Shown here: positions 6,973-16,562 of the stretch, in pieces
Layout of the letters: every line of letters begins with the position of its first letter
Position numbering within the stretch: position 1 is the stretch's first letter
NCBI RefSeq assembly: GCF_037265215.1
Contig: NZ_CP147737.1
Span: 3,194,001 to 3,258,000, forward strand
DNA length: 64,000 bases
From: Xenorhabdus griffiniae
GTDB lineage: Bacteria > Pseudomonadota > Gammaproteobacteria > Enterobacterales > Enterobacteriaceae
Reading direction: 5' to 3'
Notes under the pieces: model-generated
What the model saw: only the letters and a program-made list of their open reading frames with translations
Told to the model about the DNA's origin: nothing
The model's database searches: none
Program-made: the position numbers and the translations under genes

Positions 6973-8484
6973 TTAGCGGTTGAATTGGATTAGCAGATCA
7001 ACGGAGTGAATCGCTCCGGCTAATTTGATCGCGCACATAATCGGCATGGCCTTACGTGATTCGCGGTCAGCCAGTGATTGCAGGTCGTAGCTATCAGAAT
7101 AGAAATAGAACCCCTCGTCCAGCCTGTCACCATAGGTCAATTCACCGATATCATTTCCGCGCCAGAGTCCACCCGCCAGAAATCCATTACGCACGAACTC
7201 ATTACCAATGACGGTCAGAGCACCGATCAACATGGCCTGCCCCTTATCTGTCTGTGGTATTTTGGTTGGGTTCGCCTGTAATGTTGTAAATGCCTGTTTC
7301 TGGCACGCATCCAAAAACGCATCAAGACCTACGGTTTCATCAATAAACACGCCGCCCAGCATGACGCCCTCAGCAATCATAGATACACCGTCATAATCGG
7401 TATAAAAATTGACGCCCAGACGACGGCATTTTTCAGCATCTGATAAAGTTACCCGGTCATCAGAACGGACAGCCGTTTGTTGTTTGAATTTGACGGTTTT
7501 TGCGGAATTTTGCGCATTCCAGTTAGTCGAGAGTGAGATACCCAACAGCGAAACGGCGGCATGGTCATCACCTGTTTTGTTGTATTCCACCATCAGACGA
7601 CCGGAGTTTTTGTCGTAGAGTTTTTTCAAAATGTTGTCGTTATTCCAGTCAAGCAACTCATCACGCAATGCCGTATATGCGCCGACTTTCATATCAACTG
7701 CTGTAATCCATGTGTGCATATCATCCAATTGTTCATCGGTGATAGCATCAGCGAAATATACACCGTACCAGTCCTGATAAACGTTCTGGAGTTTATGCAA
7801 CGCTTCGGAGGGTAATTCTTGCTCGATGCTGACAGCGACTTTACCTATAGCAATGGCGGCCTGTCCGTCTTGCAATTTCAGCAGATTGCCGATATAGGTT
7901 CCGGTATTTGGATCTGTGACATAACCCAATTTAGTTGCCGGATACTCCCCTGCCGTTTGTGCCTGAATAATGACACGATGACCTATTGTATCCCAAGTGA
8001 CCGTCAGGTTGCTGTTTTCAGGTAGCGCTTTTTGTAACACGGTTGCGATATCAGTGAAATCAATGACTTTTCTGAAATTCAGGCCGGACAACAGAACACC
8101 TTTTCCGCCGACATTCAGCATCATTGAACCATCACCGATGGCCTTGAATGCGTTGATGCCTACTGAAATAGTAGAGCCTTTCAACGCATTGGCTGTTGCG
8201 GGAATTTCCTGTTTTGTTTTAGCCCAACGACCAATTAAGGCGCGTTTCGGCGTAGGTCGCACAGAAAACAATGATAGCGCTGCTTTATATACCTCTGATT
8301 GTGTGCCAAACAGATTCGCCACATCCTGAGCGCCGGACACAATGACATAGCGTGTTGCGTCATCCGTGAACGCACTCCCGATTTCAGGGGTGAAAATGGC
8401 AACCATACTCAGATCACGACGACGCGCCGCCATTGCCTGTGGCATGATCTGAGCATTGACCACCTCTTTAATAGATAAGCTCAT
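6973..8484 (-). CDS. Contractile tail sheath protein (DUF3383)
   Basis: 503 residues. The opening MSLSIKEVVNAQIMPQAMAA, the pattern TRYVIVSGAQDVANLFGTQS (about residues 45-64) and the C-terminal region (RNGFLAGGLWRGNDIGELTY, ending DLLIQFNR) are typical of DUF3383 sheath proteins. It surrounds the tube and contracts on injection, so the prophage is a myophage type. The C-terminus is the conserved polymerisation part. Confidence 0.9.
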   Translation of the reverse strand: MSLSIKEVVNAQIMPQAMAARRRDLSMVAIFTPEIGSAFTDDATRYVIVSGAQDVANLFGTQSEVYKAALSLFSVRPTPKRALIGRWAKTKQEIPATANALKGSTISVGINAFKAIGDGSMMLNVGGKGVLLSGLNFRKVIDFTDIATVLQKALPENSNLTVTWDTIGHRVIIQAQTAGEYPATKLGYVTDPNTGTYIGNLLKLQDGQAAIAIGKVAVSIEQELPSEALHKLQNVYQDWYGVYFADAITDEQLDDMHTWITAVDMKVGAYTALRDELLDWNNDNILKKLYDKNSGRLMVEYNKTGDDHAAVSLLGISLSTNWNAQNSAKTVKFKQQTAVRSDDRVTLSDAEKCRRLGVNFYTDYDGVSMIAEGVMLGGVFIDETVGLDAFLDACQKQAFTTLQANPTKIPQTDKGQAMLIGALTVIGNEFVRNGFLAGGLWRGNDIGELTYGDRLDEGFYFYSDSYDLQSLADRESRKAMPIMCAIKLAGAIHSVDLLIQFNR

Positions 8485-8486
8485 TG

Positions 8487-8981
8487 CTAATCCTCATAGA
8501 CAGTAATATCAACCGTTTTCGCCTGATTAATCGGCGTTTCTATCCGGTGGATATGAGAGAGAGTTAAATCAATTTGCGCCCGCTGTTCTTTACCCCCTGC
8601 AATAGCAGTTGGCAGGTTACGGATTTGGGATTTCCTGACCAACCCAGCCCCCATACTAGTAAGCAGGGATTGTGCGTAGCTGGTTCTGAGAACAGAGGCG
8701 AATTTTTCAATAATGAGATAGGCATTTTTGCCGAAGGCATTAACAGAGATAAGGGTTTCGCGAGTGACGGTGATAATTTCAACTTCTTTCCTTGCATTGA
8801 ACTTGTATTCTTCACCCATTAATTCCGATGTTACCCGATTCACAGTGATAAATGACTGTATATCAGACACATCGGTTTCACCGTCAGCATCCAGTACAAC
8901 AGATTCAGGTAATTTCAAAACCGTCGCTATCATCTGTCTGACTGCCCTCATATCGAGTTGCGAGAGAGTCGTAGTATCCAT
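8487..8981 (-). CDS. Phage neck/tail-terminator protein (LIC_12616-like)
   Basis: About 164 residues from MDTTTLSQLDMRAVRQMIA; GGAAC lies just before the ATG at 8981. An upstream in-frame start at 9026 would overlap the previous gene further and lacks an SD. The family supplies the neck or tail terminator between head-completion proteins and sheath. Position and the ending HRIETPINQAKTVDITVYED support this, but no catalytic motif is expected. The 77-base overlap with the upstream gene is larger than usual. Confidence 0.6.
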   Translation of the reverse strand: MDTTTLSQLDMRAVRQMIATVLKLPESVVLDADGETDVSDIQSFITVNRVTSELMGEEYKFNARKEVEIITVTRETLISVNAFGKNAYLIIEKFASVLRTSYAQSLLTSMGAGLVRKSQIRNLPTAIAGGKEQRAQIDLTLSHIHRIETPINQAKTVDITVYED

Positions 8982-9240
8982 AGTCGTTCCAACGCGCGTT
9001 AGTGATAATTCGCCAACGGTGACCATTCCAAAAGAGAAGGTCTTTTACTTTCACTTCTTCTTGTGTCAACACCTTAATGGTAGGGTTATAGCGATCACCC
9101 TCCGGCAGGATCTGTAAGTCTTCTGTTCCGGCAGGAAAAATAATACAGACCAGATTTCGTCTGTTGTCATCGGATGAGGTGAATTCCTGCTCTTGCCGGA
9201 AGAAATCATCATCGAAGATGTCATCAATAAAGCTATCCAT
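8905..9240 (-). CDS. Head-completion / joining protein
   Basis: 111 residues. Acidic N-terminus (MDSFIDDIFDDDFFRQEQEF), then a compact beta domain (DLLFWNGHRWRIITNARWND YGYY region). It lies between the gp10-like neck protein and the tail terminator, where contractile phages encode head-closure proteins. I recognise the position better than the family. The stop lies inside the next gene. Confidence 0.55.
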   Translation of the reverse strand: MDSFIDDIFDDDFFRQEQEFTSSDDNRRNLVCIIFPAGTEDLQILPEGDRYNPTIKVLTQEEVKVKDLLFWNGHRWRIITNARWNDYGYYDSLATRYEGSQTDDSDGFEIT

Positions 9241-9703
9241 CTTCGCGCACCTCGTAAGTAATGGACTGAACTAACTGACCGGTATCAATAAGCGGCTTCG
9301 ATGAACCTTTACGCTTCACCGTTTTCGGGTTAAGTGCTGGTTCAATGCCCGCCTGAATTTTCCGCTTAACTTCGCCTGCCATTTTTTCGCCAACCAACGC
9401 AAACGGTGCTGTTTTATCACCGTCCGTCAATAGTGTCTCACGGATACTATTAGCCAATAATTTCGCCGCTTTCTCCTTGTTTTCGTCCACGGTTGAACGT
9501 AAAAAAGAGCGTTCAGGAATATACCCCGGAACACCAAATTCTTGTGCCGCTGCAATTTCTGCGTTACTTATCCCTGTTTCGTCATCCCGCTGATTTTTTG
9601 ATGCAGGTACGCCAACATAAACGCGAAATGGAGAAAGTTCGCGCAATTTGGCTTCTAAAGATTTAAGTGCCGCCCCGTTAAAATTGCCAGAGTTTCTAAT
9701 CAT
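9233..9703 (-). CDS. Neck/tail-completion protein (HK97 gp10 / Mu gpG-like)
   Basis: 156 residues. The motif SNAEIAAAQEFGVPGYIPER followed by SFLR is the signature of the gp10/virion-morphogenesis family (usually 'EFGTP.IPARPFLR'). The C-terminus (KPLIDTGQLVQSITYEVRED) matches the conserved 'L.DTG.L..SI.Y.V' ending. It acts in tail completion or head-tail joining. Overlaps its neighbours by 4 and 8 bases, so it is part of the late operon. Confidence 0.8.
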   Translation of the reverse strand: MIRNSGNFNGAALKSLEAKLRELSPFRVYVGVPASKNQRDDETGISNAEIAAAQEFGVPGYIPERSFLRSTVDENKEKAAKLLANSIRETLLTDGDKTAPFALVGEKMAGEVKRKIQAGIEPALNPKTVKRKGSSKPLIDTGQLVQSITYEVREDG

Positions 9704-10062
9704 CGCACCACCAACATATGCCGGGAGACTAATTTTCGCAGGCGCAAATACTCCTGCCCGTAGGTACTGGATGCATAACCCTCATGGTTAGCCGTGAATC
9801 CCGCATCAGGCGCAGAATAGCCGATGGATAATCCACCAGCCGATTTACTCATCGCTATCTGTACGGGTTTTCCGTTGTTGTTACCGCTGCGGGTTAATGC
9901 ACCAGAGACATAGAGGAGGTGAGCAGCCAAAGCCTGCCGCCCTTGCTCATAGAGCCTTCTCCACACTTTGCTACTTATTTGGTCAGCGGCATCCTGTAGG
10001 GCTAGCTCAATGCGATGCTTATCAACGTTGGCAAATTCGGGGTAACGGGTGAGAAAATCCAT
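9700..10062 (-). CDS. Head-tail adaptor (DUF4054)
   Basis: 120 residues. MDFLTRYPEFANVDKHRIEL and the following alpha-helical region (AADQISSKVWRRLYEQGRQA, LAAHLLYVS) match DUF4054 adaptor proteins that sit under the portal. The C-terminal part ends ASSTYGQEYLRLRKLVSRHM. Located immediately after the capsid gene, as usual for this family. Confidence 0.8.
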   Translation of the reverse strand: MDFLTRYPEFANVDKHRIELALQDAADQISSKVWRRLYEQGRQALAAHLLYVSGALTRSGNNNGKPVQIAMSKSAGGLSIGYSAPDAGFTANHEGYASSTYGQEYLRLRKLVSRHMLVVR

Positions 10063-10077
10063 TGTTACCCCCTGTGG

Positions 10078-11025
10078 TTATGCGCTTTTGTAATCGACGT
10101 ATATGAACCTGTCGAGCTTACGGATAATCGCGCCGGTAAATTGCGCTTCCAGTGGAACCTCCCAGCTCAGTGAGGAGCGCTGGAAGACAGAACCGGTTGT
10201 CGGTGCACGCGCCCAGTCAGTAAATATCGTGTCTTCTTTATTGGTGTAAACACAAGCGCGGTTAGCGCCTTTTGTACCAATCCCCTGAGCGAATCCCATA
10301 GGGACACCGATGATACTGATCTCGGTTTGGGCGAATTCACGCAGCGCCTCTTTAATCGCTGCCAGTGCGTTGATATTGGTCGCACCATTGGTGATGGAGG
10401 CATCATAAAGACCGGAGAGCGTCAACAAATCCATACTGTCAATTGCGATAGTATCTGGCATCACTATCTGGTCACTGGCGTTATAGCCCAGCTTAATCAG
10501 ATCAATGAACCATGCCCGCGCCTCAGAGCCTGACATCGCGGAAATGGGCTTCTGCTTAGTCATATCCTCAATGTTAACCGCCGGATTATTCATCATCCCA
10601 GTTACATCACGGCGACGAGCATGACCAATCAGGGCTGTTTTCTGGATAGTGCGCAGACAAACACCGCGCAAGTTTTCCAGCTTGGTCGTATCCAACTGAA
10701 TACCGAACCGCTTTGCACGCTCAACGCCGAGCGAGGTGTACACAACCCCTTTCGCCCAGTCGATGTAACCCATCTTTTTGCCTTCGATGTGAACATCTTC
10801 CAGTTCAATAGATGTCGTACTCTCATCAACTAGGCCATTATCCAGATCTTGAGTTCCTTTCTCCTGACCGTACAAAACATCCGTGGTCTGTACGTTACCT
10901 TTCTGGGTAATGGTCATGAACTTACCCAACTGAACGTCAGGGTATTCCTGTTTTTCGAAGGTGTTGTCAAACTCAACCGCCACCTGCTCTAGTGTGTCCT
11001 GAATGTCTACTGTTTCCATTGTCAT
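10078..11025 (-). CDS. Major capsid protein (DUF2184)
   Basis: 315 residues. DUF2184 major capsid signature: a central AMSGSEARAWFIDLIKLGYN and the C-terminal TGAIIRKLDRFIYVDYKSA. HK97-fold capsid subunit forming the head shell. Preceded by the cement-like protein and protease/scaffold gene and followed by the DUF4054 adaptor, which is the normal order. Confidence 0.88.
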   Translation of the reverse strand: MTMETVDIQDTLEQVAVEFDNTFEKQEYPDVQLGKFMTITQKGNVQTTDVLYGQEKGTQDLDNGLVDESTTSIELEDVHIEGKKMGYIDWAKGVVYTSLGVERAKRFGIQLDTTKLENLRGVCLRTIQKTALIGHARRRDVTGMMNNPAVNIEDMTKQKPISAMSGSEARAWFIDLIKLGYNASDQIVMPDTIAIDSMDLLTLSGLYDASITNGATNINALAAIKEALREFAQTEISIIGVPMGFAQGIGTKGANRACVYTNKEDTIFTDWARAPTTGSVFQRSSLSWEVPLEAQFTGAIIRKLDRFIYVDYKSA

Positions 11026-11027
11026 AG

Positions 11028-11507
11028 TTACACCCCTGCTCCTGTGCCACCGGCTTGATTAATAACTTCACTGCGCATGATCTTGGCTAATGAGCCGTTG
11101 ACGTCAGTGACATAGAAATGCGTTTTGATATCACCGTTATGGCTTGCTGTGCCTGCGTCTTTGCCTTTTACGACAACAGAAACGGTGTCCCCGATTTTTA
11201 ATTCACTGTCCTCAGCCATCTGAACCACGATTTCAGAACCGTGAGGTAATGTCATCACTGATAAGTTTCGGTTAGGTTTGAACTCATGAAAAATACCAAT
11301 GACCATGGATACACCGAGGATCCTGTCGCTGGCTGCACTCACATTCCGGCAGGTCTGAACTGCGTCACCCATCGCAACGAAACGACCGCCCAAAATGGCT
11401 TTGTCATCCGCATTGATATAGGACGGTGCAACAATACCGGACTCGCCCGCACGCGATACCTGCCCGGCGAACCAGCGTTTACCGAGATAAAGATTCTTAC
11501 CTGACAT
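11028..11507 (-). CDS. Capsid decoration / structural cement protein
   Basis: 159 residues, rich in Gly and Val with beta character (SRAGESGIVAPSYINADDKA then ILGGRFVAMGDAVQ). It matches the DUF2190/gp24-type structural cement class by size, composition and position just before the major capsid gene. It should bind the outside of the head lattice. Its start overlaps the upstream stop by one base. Confidence 0.7.
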   Translation of the reverse strand: MSGKNLYLGKRWFAGQVSRAGESGIVAPSYINADDKAILGGRFVAMGDAVQTCRNVSAASDRILGVSMVIGIFHEFKPNRNLSVMTLPHGSEIVVQMAEDSELKIGDTVSVVVKGKDAGTASHNGDIKTHFYVTDVNGSLAKIMRSEVINQAGGTGAGV

Positions 11508-12664
11508 TATTTACCTCCAAATTGCTTGGTGAAATCGTGTTTTTTCGTAGAGGCTGCATCGTTGAATAAATGCGTGCCAATATTGCTACGTGGTTTTGAT
11601 GTTGCCTGAACAGTCGCATATGCCGCGCGGATTTCGTCGTCAGTCATGGCTTTAACCTGAGCATCTGTAAATATATGCGTGCTCAGCAATACGGCTGAAC
11701 GCACATCGCGCGCCGATTTACTGTCATTGAAATTCACTTTCGGGAAACGAGTCTTAGCATCGTTCAGCGTGGCGCTGGCTTCGTTATCACCTTTCAGCTT
11801 TTCCAGTTCCTCTTTAAGCGAGGCGTTTTCCTCTTTGAGCTGTTTGTTTTCAGCTTCCAACGCAGTAATGCGGGCGTCTTTATCGTCAGTGCCACCAGCC
11901 TTCGGATCTTCATCATTTGGCGGAGGTGTACTCGTACCTGTACCTTTCGCGGCTTCCAGTTGTGCTTTCAGCTCCGCCAGTTGCGCTACCACTTCCTGTG
12001 CTTGAGCGGTAGCTTCGGGTGTTGCGTTACCTTCCAGCTCTTGTAACGTTTTTTCCAGCGCCGCAATCATGCCGATCAGCTCATCTTCGGTCAGCGGTTG
12101 CCCCTCCGCATCCTTGACGCGCTTACCTTTTAGTAATGCAATAACATCTTTCAATGTTTTCATCGGTGTACCTTTTTTGTCATTTAATCTAATGTCAGCG
12201 CCGTAGCGCCCCTCAGCAACTACGGCAACATGATTGCCGCGAATATTGATTTGATGTAACTCACCATTCTTCTCGACCAATTCAGCAGGTTCATAACCCA
12301 CTGATAGCTCCCGTATTCCTTTATCTTCCAGCACCCGAATAGCATTGGCATCTTTCAGGTAGGCATCACAGACAATGTAATCGCCGTCTGCCCTGACATT
12401 CTGAATGTGGCCGATTGTTTTATTCTTCCATTCATTAGCCCGCACCTCGCCGCTATCCGGGTGAGTCAGTGTTAATGTCTGGCCTTCAAAAGATTGCAGG
12501 GTTTCAGGTCTGGAAAGTTCTTCGAGAGTGCGGTGAATGGTAATTTTTTTGTTGATATCTTTACCGGTTAACCCGACTTCATGCCCGTAATATTGCACTG
12601 GGCCAGCACGGGTGATCCGCGCAGTGGTCACAACGTAACCCTGCGGTGTTCGTTTCCACGTCAT
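11507..12664 (-). CDS. Prohead protease fused to scaffold (DUF2213)
   Basis: 385 residues. Residues 1-160 are the DUF2213 protease domain (YYGHEVGLTGKDINKKITIH; the conserved IRGNHVAVVAEGRYGADIRL at about 141-160 with the His). Residues 170-320 are scaffold-like and coiled-coil (DARITALEAENKQLKEENAS). An in-frame ATG at 12163 (residue 168) has AAAAGG upstream, so a separate scaffold may be made from an internal start as in lambda C/Nu3. The protease matures the prohead by cutting scaffold. Confidence 0.82.
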   Translation of the reverse strand: MTWKRTPQGYVVTTARITRAGPVQYYGHEVGLTGKDINKKITIHRTLEELSRPETLQSFEGQTLTLTHPDSGEVRANEWKNKTIGHIQNVRADGDYIVCDAYLKDANAIRVLEDKGIRELSVGYEPAELVEKNGELHQINIRGNHVAVVAEGRYGADIRLNDKKGTPMKTLKDVIALLKGKRVKDAEGQPLTEDELIGMIAALEKTLQELEGNATPEATAQAQEVVAQLAELKAQLEAAKGTGTSTPPPNDEDPKAGGTDDKDARITALEAENKQLKEENASLKEELEKLKGDNEASATLNDAKTRFPKVNFNDSKSARDVRSAVLLSTHIFTDAQVKAMTDDEIRAAYATVQATSKPRSNIGTHLFNDAASTKKHDFTKQFGGK

Positions 12665-12667
12665 GAA

Positions 12668-13534
12668 TTAATCCCATGAGACTTTCGGAAGAGCAACACA
12701 ACGACACTGGTAATCGGTGCCGGGCGCGCCCTCATACCCTTTGATACCTGAGCGCTTTTTCCATGTTTTGCCACCATCTTCTGAATAGACGGTCGGATCG
12801 GAGTATTTGCAGGTTTTGCCATTCAGCACAAAATGACTGGCACGCTCTCGCTCATCACCGGCACCGCCCCATTCATACAAATCAAGGCCAAGTGTTTTAC
12901 TGCGGGTTTCAGTTAATGCGGAATTCAGTTTCGCTGTCTGGTCACGGGCAATAAACTTCGCCCGATTCTGAGTGACATTGCCACGTTCACGGATAAGCGA
13001 CACTAAGTTCTCATGCCGCCCACCATTGGTTAGATTAGCGAAAACCTTTTCCCCAATATCGTTGATAAAATCCGTCTGTATGGATTGGATTAAATCGACA
13101 TTCTCTTTTACTGCATTTTCGAGATGCTCTTTGACCGCCCCATCACCCAACATTCCTGTTAGGTCAATGCCAAACGCTGCCTTGTATGTCTTTTGCGTCT
13201 GAGACTTATTCTGGTCATTAGCACGTCTGACCATGCCGAATGACAATCGACGAGCCATATCGAGAATCGACATATTCGCCAGTTTTTGGATTGCTCGTGA
13301 GAGTCGTGCGGTTATCGAGAGGACGGATTCGAAGGGGGCATCATTAAGTATCGGTTTTTGCAGGTCTTCTATTACAACATCCTGCATCATTTTGATAAAC
13401 GCTATTAACTGGTCACGATACCATACCTCCGTTCGCTTGCTGGGAGTGGGGGGGCGCATTAGCCGATTGCGGGATTTAAGTCGCCCCTGTTTACGCTCCA
13501 GCATCTCCGCCAGACTGATAGCTCCATTGCTCAT
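12668..13534 (-). CDS. Minor head protein (Mu gpF / SPP1 gp7 type)
   Basis: 288 residues. The C-terminal domain has the gpF pattern: RAKFIARDQTAKLNSALTET, then WGGAGDERERASHFVLNGKT and GTDYQCRCVALPKVSWD with its paired Cys. These proteins sit near the portal and may be ejected with DNA. The strong GGAGGGG before the ATG at 13534 supports the start although it overlaps the portal gene by 44 bases. Confidence 0.85.
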   Translation of the reverse strand: MSNGAISLAEMLERKQGRLKSRNRLMRPPTPSKRTEVWYRDQLIAFIKMMQDVVIEDLQKPILNDAPFESVLSITARLSRAIQKLANMSILDMARRLSFGMVRRANDQNKSQTQKTYKAAFGIDLTGMLGDGAVKEHLENAVKENVDLIQSIQTDFINDIGEKVFANLTNGGRHENLVSLIRERGNVTQNRAKFIARDQTAKLNSALTETRSKTLGLDLYEWGGAGDERERASHFVLNGKTCKYSDPTVYSEDGGKTWKKRSGIKGYEGAPGTDYQCRCVALPKVSWD

Positions 13535-14810
13535 TATTTACCCCTCCTAACGAACTAATATCCGCCTCCGTAACAGTGGTCAGTACACCGCGCGCTACCA
13601 TCTCACGTAAGGCGGTATCTTCCGGGAGAAAACCCGCCTGAACCATGGTGGTAAACCCTGTGGCATATTGTGTGAACCGGTTCGCTTCTTGCGCTTCATT
13701 CACACTGTAGATAGAGGGATAGGTGTAGCTGATTTCCGCTTGTGCTGTCAGTTTGTCGAGAATGAACTGATCAACGAAATCCTGCATAGGCCGCAATCTG
13801 GCCTCCTGCAAACCGTTAATCGTTTCGTAGTACGCCTTGTTATCTTCTTCACCAGAGGCAAACCCACTCGCTGATTGACCAAACAGAATAGTAATCGGCC
13901 TGTCCAGTGCACCTGCCAGTACGTTCATCATTTTGGTGATCACTTCAGATAGCCCGGCAAACTGTGCATTCTTCTGCTCATAGCGGCTCGGCATTGTGCC
14001 GTCACCCGCATCCATCAGCATCAGGCCGGTTGCGGATTTGGTTTGCTTCATCACACGGGCATATTCGATAACCTGCGCCTCCTGCCCTGAATCAATCTGA
14101 CTGTTTAAGTTGGGCAGGAAGATCACATCAACGTTCGCCTCTTGGATGGTATCGCCCGTACTGACAACCGTGGTGTCAAAAATCTTGATGGCTTCATAGG
14201 GTGCTTGAATATCTGATGTTCCGAACTTAGGCATATCCTTGATGCTATGCTGGCCTAGCTTTGTCCGATGACAGCGGGTATGGTGAAACTTCAGTTGCTG
14301 GGTGCCAATGTTAAGCTGATAAGTTTGCGGATGTCCGAAGTGTGACGAAGCAATATCTGAAATCACCTGACTGGCAGGAGAGTATTCCCCTTTCCGCACC
14401 ACCAGAAACTTAACAATATTTTCTGACTGGAGATTGAGTGGTTCACCAATCATCTCATCCGGGCAATCTGTCACCGCTACAATGAGTGAATCCCCCAATA
14501 ATGACGCCCATGTCAGCGCATCGCGATAAATACCGTATACATCCAGCTCACGCTCAATATCCTCTATCCGCGTTTTAAGCTCCTCGCCGATATCACCGGA
14601 TAATTCACGGGGCAGCTTCAGCATGTCATAAGCAGTTTTGTTAATATATTTCTGCACTATCCATGAGCTTTTGTACATGGCGAGCAATTCTTTTTCCTGT
14701 ACATCCGCCTTGTTGCTTGCATACCTGATTGACGCCACCCGTTCACCGAGTGAGGTCAGCATACTCTGGAGGCTATCAGTCAGGCGGCCTATCATAGTTT
14801 TTTTCGTCAT
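13491..14810 (-). CDS. Portal protein (DUF1073 type)
   Basis: About 439 residues from the ATG at 14810, which overlaps the terminase stop (ATGA). The body (SSWIVQKYINKTAYDMLKLP; the IFLPNLNSQIDSGQEAQVIE region; and DRPITILFGQSASGFASGEE) matches anti-CBASS Acb1-less DUF1073 portals of myophages. It forms the dodecameric DNA-entry ring. A longer reading frame upstream to 14882 would run inside the terminase and is not supported. Confidence 0.87.
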   Translation of the reverse strand: MTKKTMIGRLTDSLQSMLTSLGERVASIRYASNKADVQEKELLAMYKSSWIVQKYINKTAYDMLKLPRELSGDIGEELKTRIEDIERELDVYGIYRDALTWASLLGDSLIVAVTDCPDEMIGEPLNLQSENIVKFLVVRKGEYSPASQVISDIASSHFGHPQTYQLNIGTQQLKFHHTRCHRTKLGQHSIKDMPKFGTSDIQAPYEAIKIFDTTVVSTGDTIQEANVDVIFLPNLNSQIDSGQEAQVIEYARVMKQTKSATGLMLMDAGDGTMPSRYEQKNAQFAGLSEVITKMMNVLAGALDRPITILFGQSASGFASGEEDNKAYYETINGLQEARLRPMQDFVDQFILDKLTAQAEISYTYPSIYSVNEAQEANRFTQYATGFTTMVQAGFLPEDTALREMVARGVLTTVTEADISSLGGVNNEQWSYQSGGDAGA

Positions 14811-16033
14811 GACATAATGTCCCATACGGTTGTTCGACCCTTGATATATCCATCCAACCCATACCTGATACCATCCCAACAATGGTTATTGGCATCCTCA
14901 ATAACAGGTAGTACCTCGCCGGTGATTCTGTCGGTTTTGTAGGAATAGAGCCGGGCTTCTTTGGCGGTCTGCTTACAGCGTGGGTGAATGAAAATTTGCT
15001 TAAAGCCACGCAGGTAAGAAATACCGTCCTCTACGCTGCCTTGCCACTTCTTCGCTGCTGAGATATTGAATCCTTGCCGCCTGAGATAGCTGATCGTTTC
15101 CGGTCTGGCAGAGTCGGCTTTGATAGGCCATTTGCGAGACTCAGGCACTTGGTCATAGAACGCAGGCATGTGATCGAGTTCCACCCCGATACCGTATGCT
15201 TCATAGTCGATATACAGACAGTTATCTAAGATGAACATACGGAGTAGGGTGCTAGGGTCTTTAGCGAAGCCAAAATCCGCCCCAAATAGTAATCTGTCAG
15301 CGTTTTGCCACAGATCATCAGGAAAGGCTTCAATCTTGTATTTATTTGCCAACACCTGCTTATCGGAGTTCTCCAGATAGGCACCTTCCCAAATCCAAGC
15401 GTAAGTGGAGGCATCCAGTCTTGACTGGTCATTCGCCCGCTCTTGTTCCAGTACATCAGGGAACCACGGATTATCGTCGTAGTTCATTTCGATGATGCAG
15501 GCATTATCTGGTGGTGTTTTGCGAAAACGTTTATCGGTCGAACTGCCATTAATTTCAGGGTTCCATGTTACCCAAATTTCAGAGCCTGCTTCACGTACTG
15601 TCGGGATTAGCTTTCTCCATGCAACTTCGGATACTGATTCAGCCTCGTCTATCCACGCTATCAGAATGCGGGCTTTGGATTTGATACTGTCGAGGTTATG
15701 CCGCAATCCCGCGAACACATACCAGACTCTACGGTTTCGGGTTCGGATATAGTTCTCACCCATCTCATAGTAGTTATCCAGCCAAGGCTCCGATTTGATG
15801 GCCTGCTTCACTTCCTCCATTGAGGATTCAGACAGCGAATTCATGAATTCACGTCCACAGAGGATAACGCCCTCAGTTCCTGCCTCGGCAAATATGTAAC
15901 CACGAATAGCGCTCATCTTGGCAAATGAACGAGTCTTACCTGAACCGCGTCCACCGTATGAGCCGCGATAGCGATAATCACCACTGAACACCGGAATGAG
16001 TTTAGGCGGCAGTTCAATTCTCGCTGTCGTCAT
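14807..16033 (-). CDS. Terminase large subunit
   Basis: 408 residues from the ATG at 16033 (GGAGG 5 bases upstream). Walker A GGRGSGKT (27-34), Walker B ending IAWIDEAE (D129, E130) and a nuclease Asp in FGADFGFAKDPST (D253) are all present. It is the packaging motor ATPase and headful or site-specific nuclease. Overlaps the small subunit upstream and the portal downstream. Confidence 0.93.
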   Translation of the reverse strand: MTTARIELPPKLIPVFSGDYRYRGSYGGRGSGKTRSFAKMSAIRGYIFAEAGTEGVILCGREFMNSLSESSMEEVKQAIKSEPWLDNYYEMGENYIRTRNRRVWYVFAGLRHNLDSIKSKARILIAWIDEAESVSEVAWRKLIPTVREAGSEIWVTWNPEINGSSTDKRFRKTPPDNACIIEMNYDDNPWFPDVLEQERANDQSRLDASTYAWIWEGAYLENSDKQVLANKYKIEAFPDDLWQNADRLLFGADFGFAKDPSTLLRMFILDNCLYIDYEAYGIGVELDHMPAFYDQVPESRKWPIKADSARPETISYLRRQGFNISAAKKWQGSVEDGISYLRGFKQIFIHPRCKQTAKEARLYSYKTDRITGEVLPVIEDANNHCWDGIRYGLDGYIKGRTTVWDIMS

Positions 16034-16421
16034 GTTGACCTCCGGCAACCAATACTATTTTGGCGGGGGACATTGAACCATCAGGGGAGCGGTGATCGAT
16101 TTCTTGCTTATCGGAATAGCCATGTTTGGTTAACATCATCTTGGCAATTGTCGAATTAAAATCGCCTGTCAGCCCTTTATTGATGAGCTTATTTTCTTGC
16201 ATGGCTCCTATGCCCTCTAAGATGTCCGAAAACTCACTTGACTGCTTTCCATATTCATATGCGGTTGAGCGTGCGATAGCCAAATAACAGGCCAATCCTG
16301 CAACACTGGGGATTACATCACCAACTGATTCATAACCGCCATACAGATACTTTTTTGCCTTAGCGATTAGCTCATCATTCAGCTTGCTAGGGCAACCAAC
16401 TTGATTTGTTTGTTGTCCCAT
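16014..16421 (-). CDS. Terminase small subunit (P22 gp3-like)
   Basis: 135 residues from the ATG at 16421 (AAAGGAAC upstream); a further in-frame ATG at 16436 lacks an SD. The central STAYEYGKQSSEFSDILEGI and the C-terminal LTKHGYSDKQEIDHRSPDGS resemble P22 gp3-type DNA-packaging proteins, which recognise pac sites. The pac site is therefore expected in or near this gene. Confidence 0.82.
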   Translation of the reverse strand: MGQQTNQVGCPSKLNDELIAKAKKYLYGGYESVGDVIPSVAGLACYLAIARSTAYEYGKQSSEFSDILEGIGAMQENKLINKGLTGDFNSTIAKMMLTKHGYSDKQEIDHRSPDGSMSPAKIVLVAGGQHDDSEN

Positions 16422-16562
16422 GTTCCTTTTCCCCATAAATCAGAATAATTAACTGGTCGGGTTGATATAACCCCGACAATTTTCGAGACCGCGAGTGACC
16501 AAAACCTCTACAAAACTCTATCAACGCCACTCCTAGAATGACGTTTACAGCATTTTATAAAA

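Noticed and set aside
8728..9117. 129-codon plus-strand frame opposite neck genes
   Set aside because: Shadow of two well-supported minus-strand structural genes.
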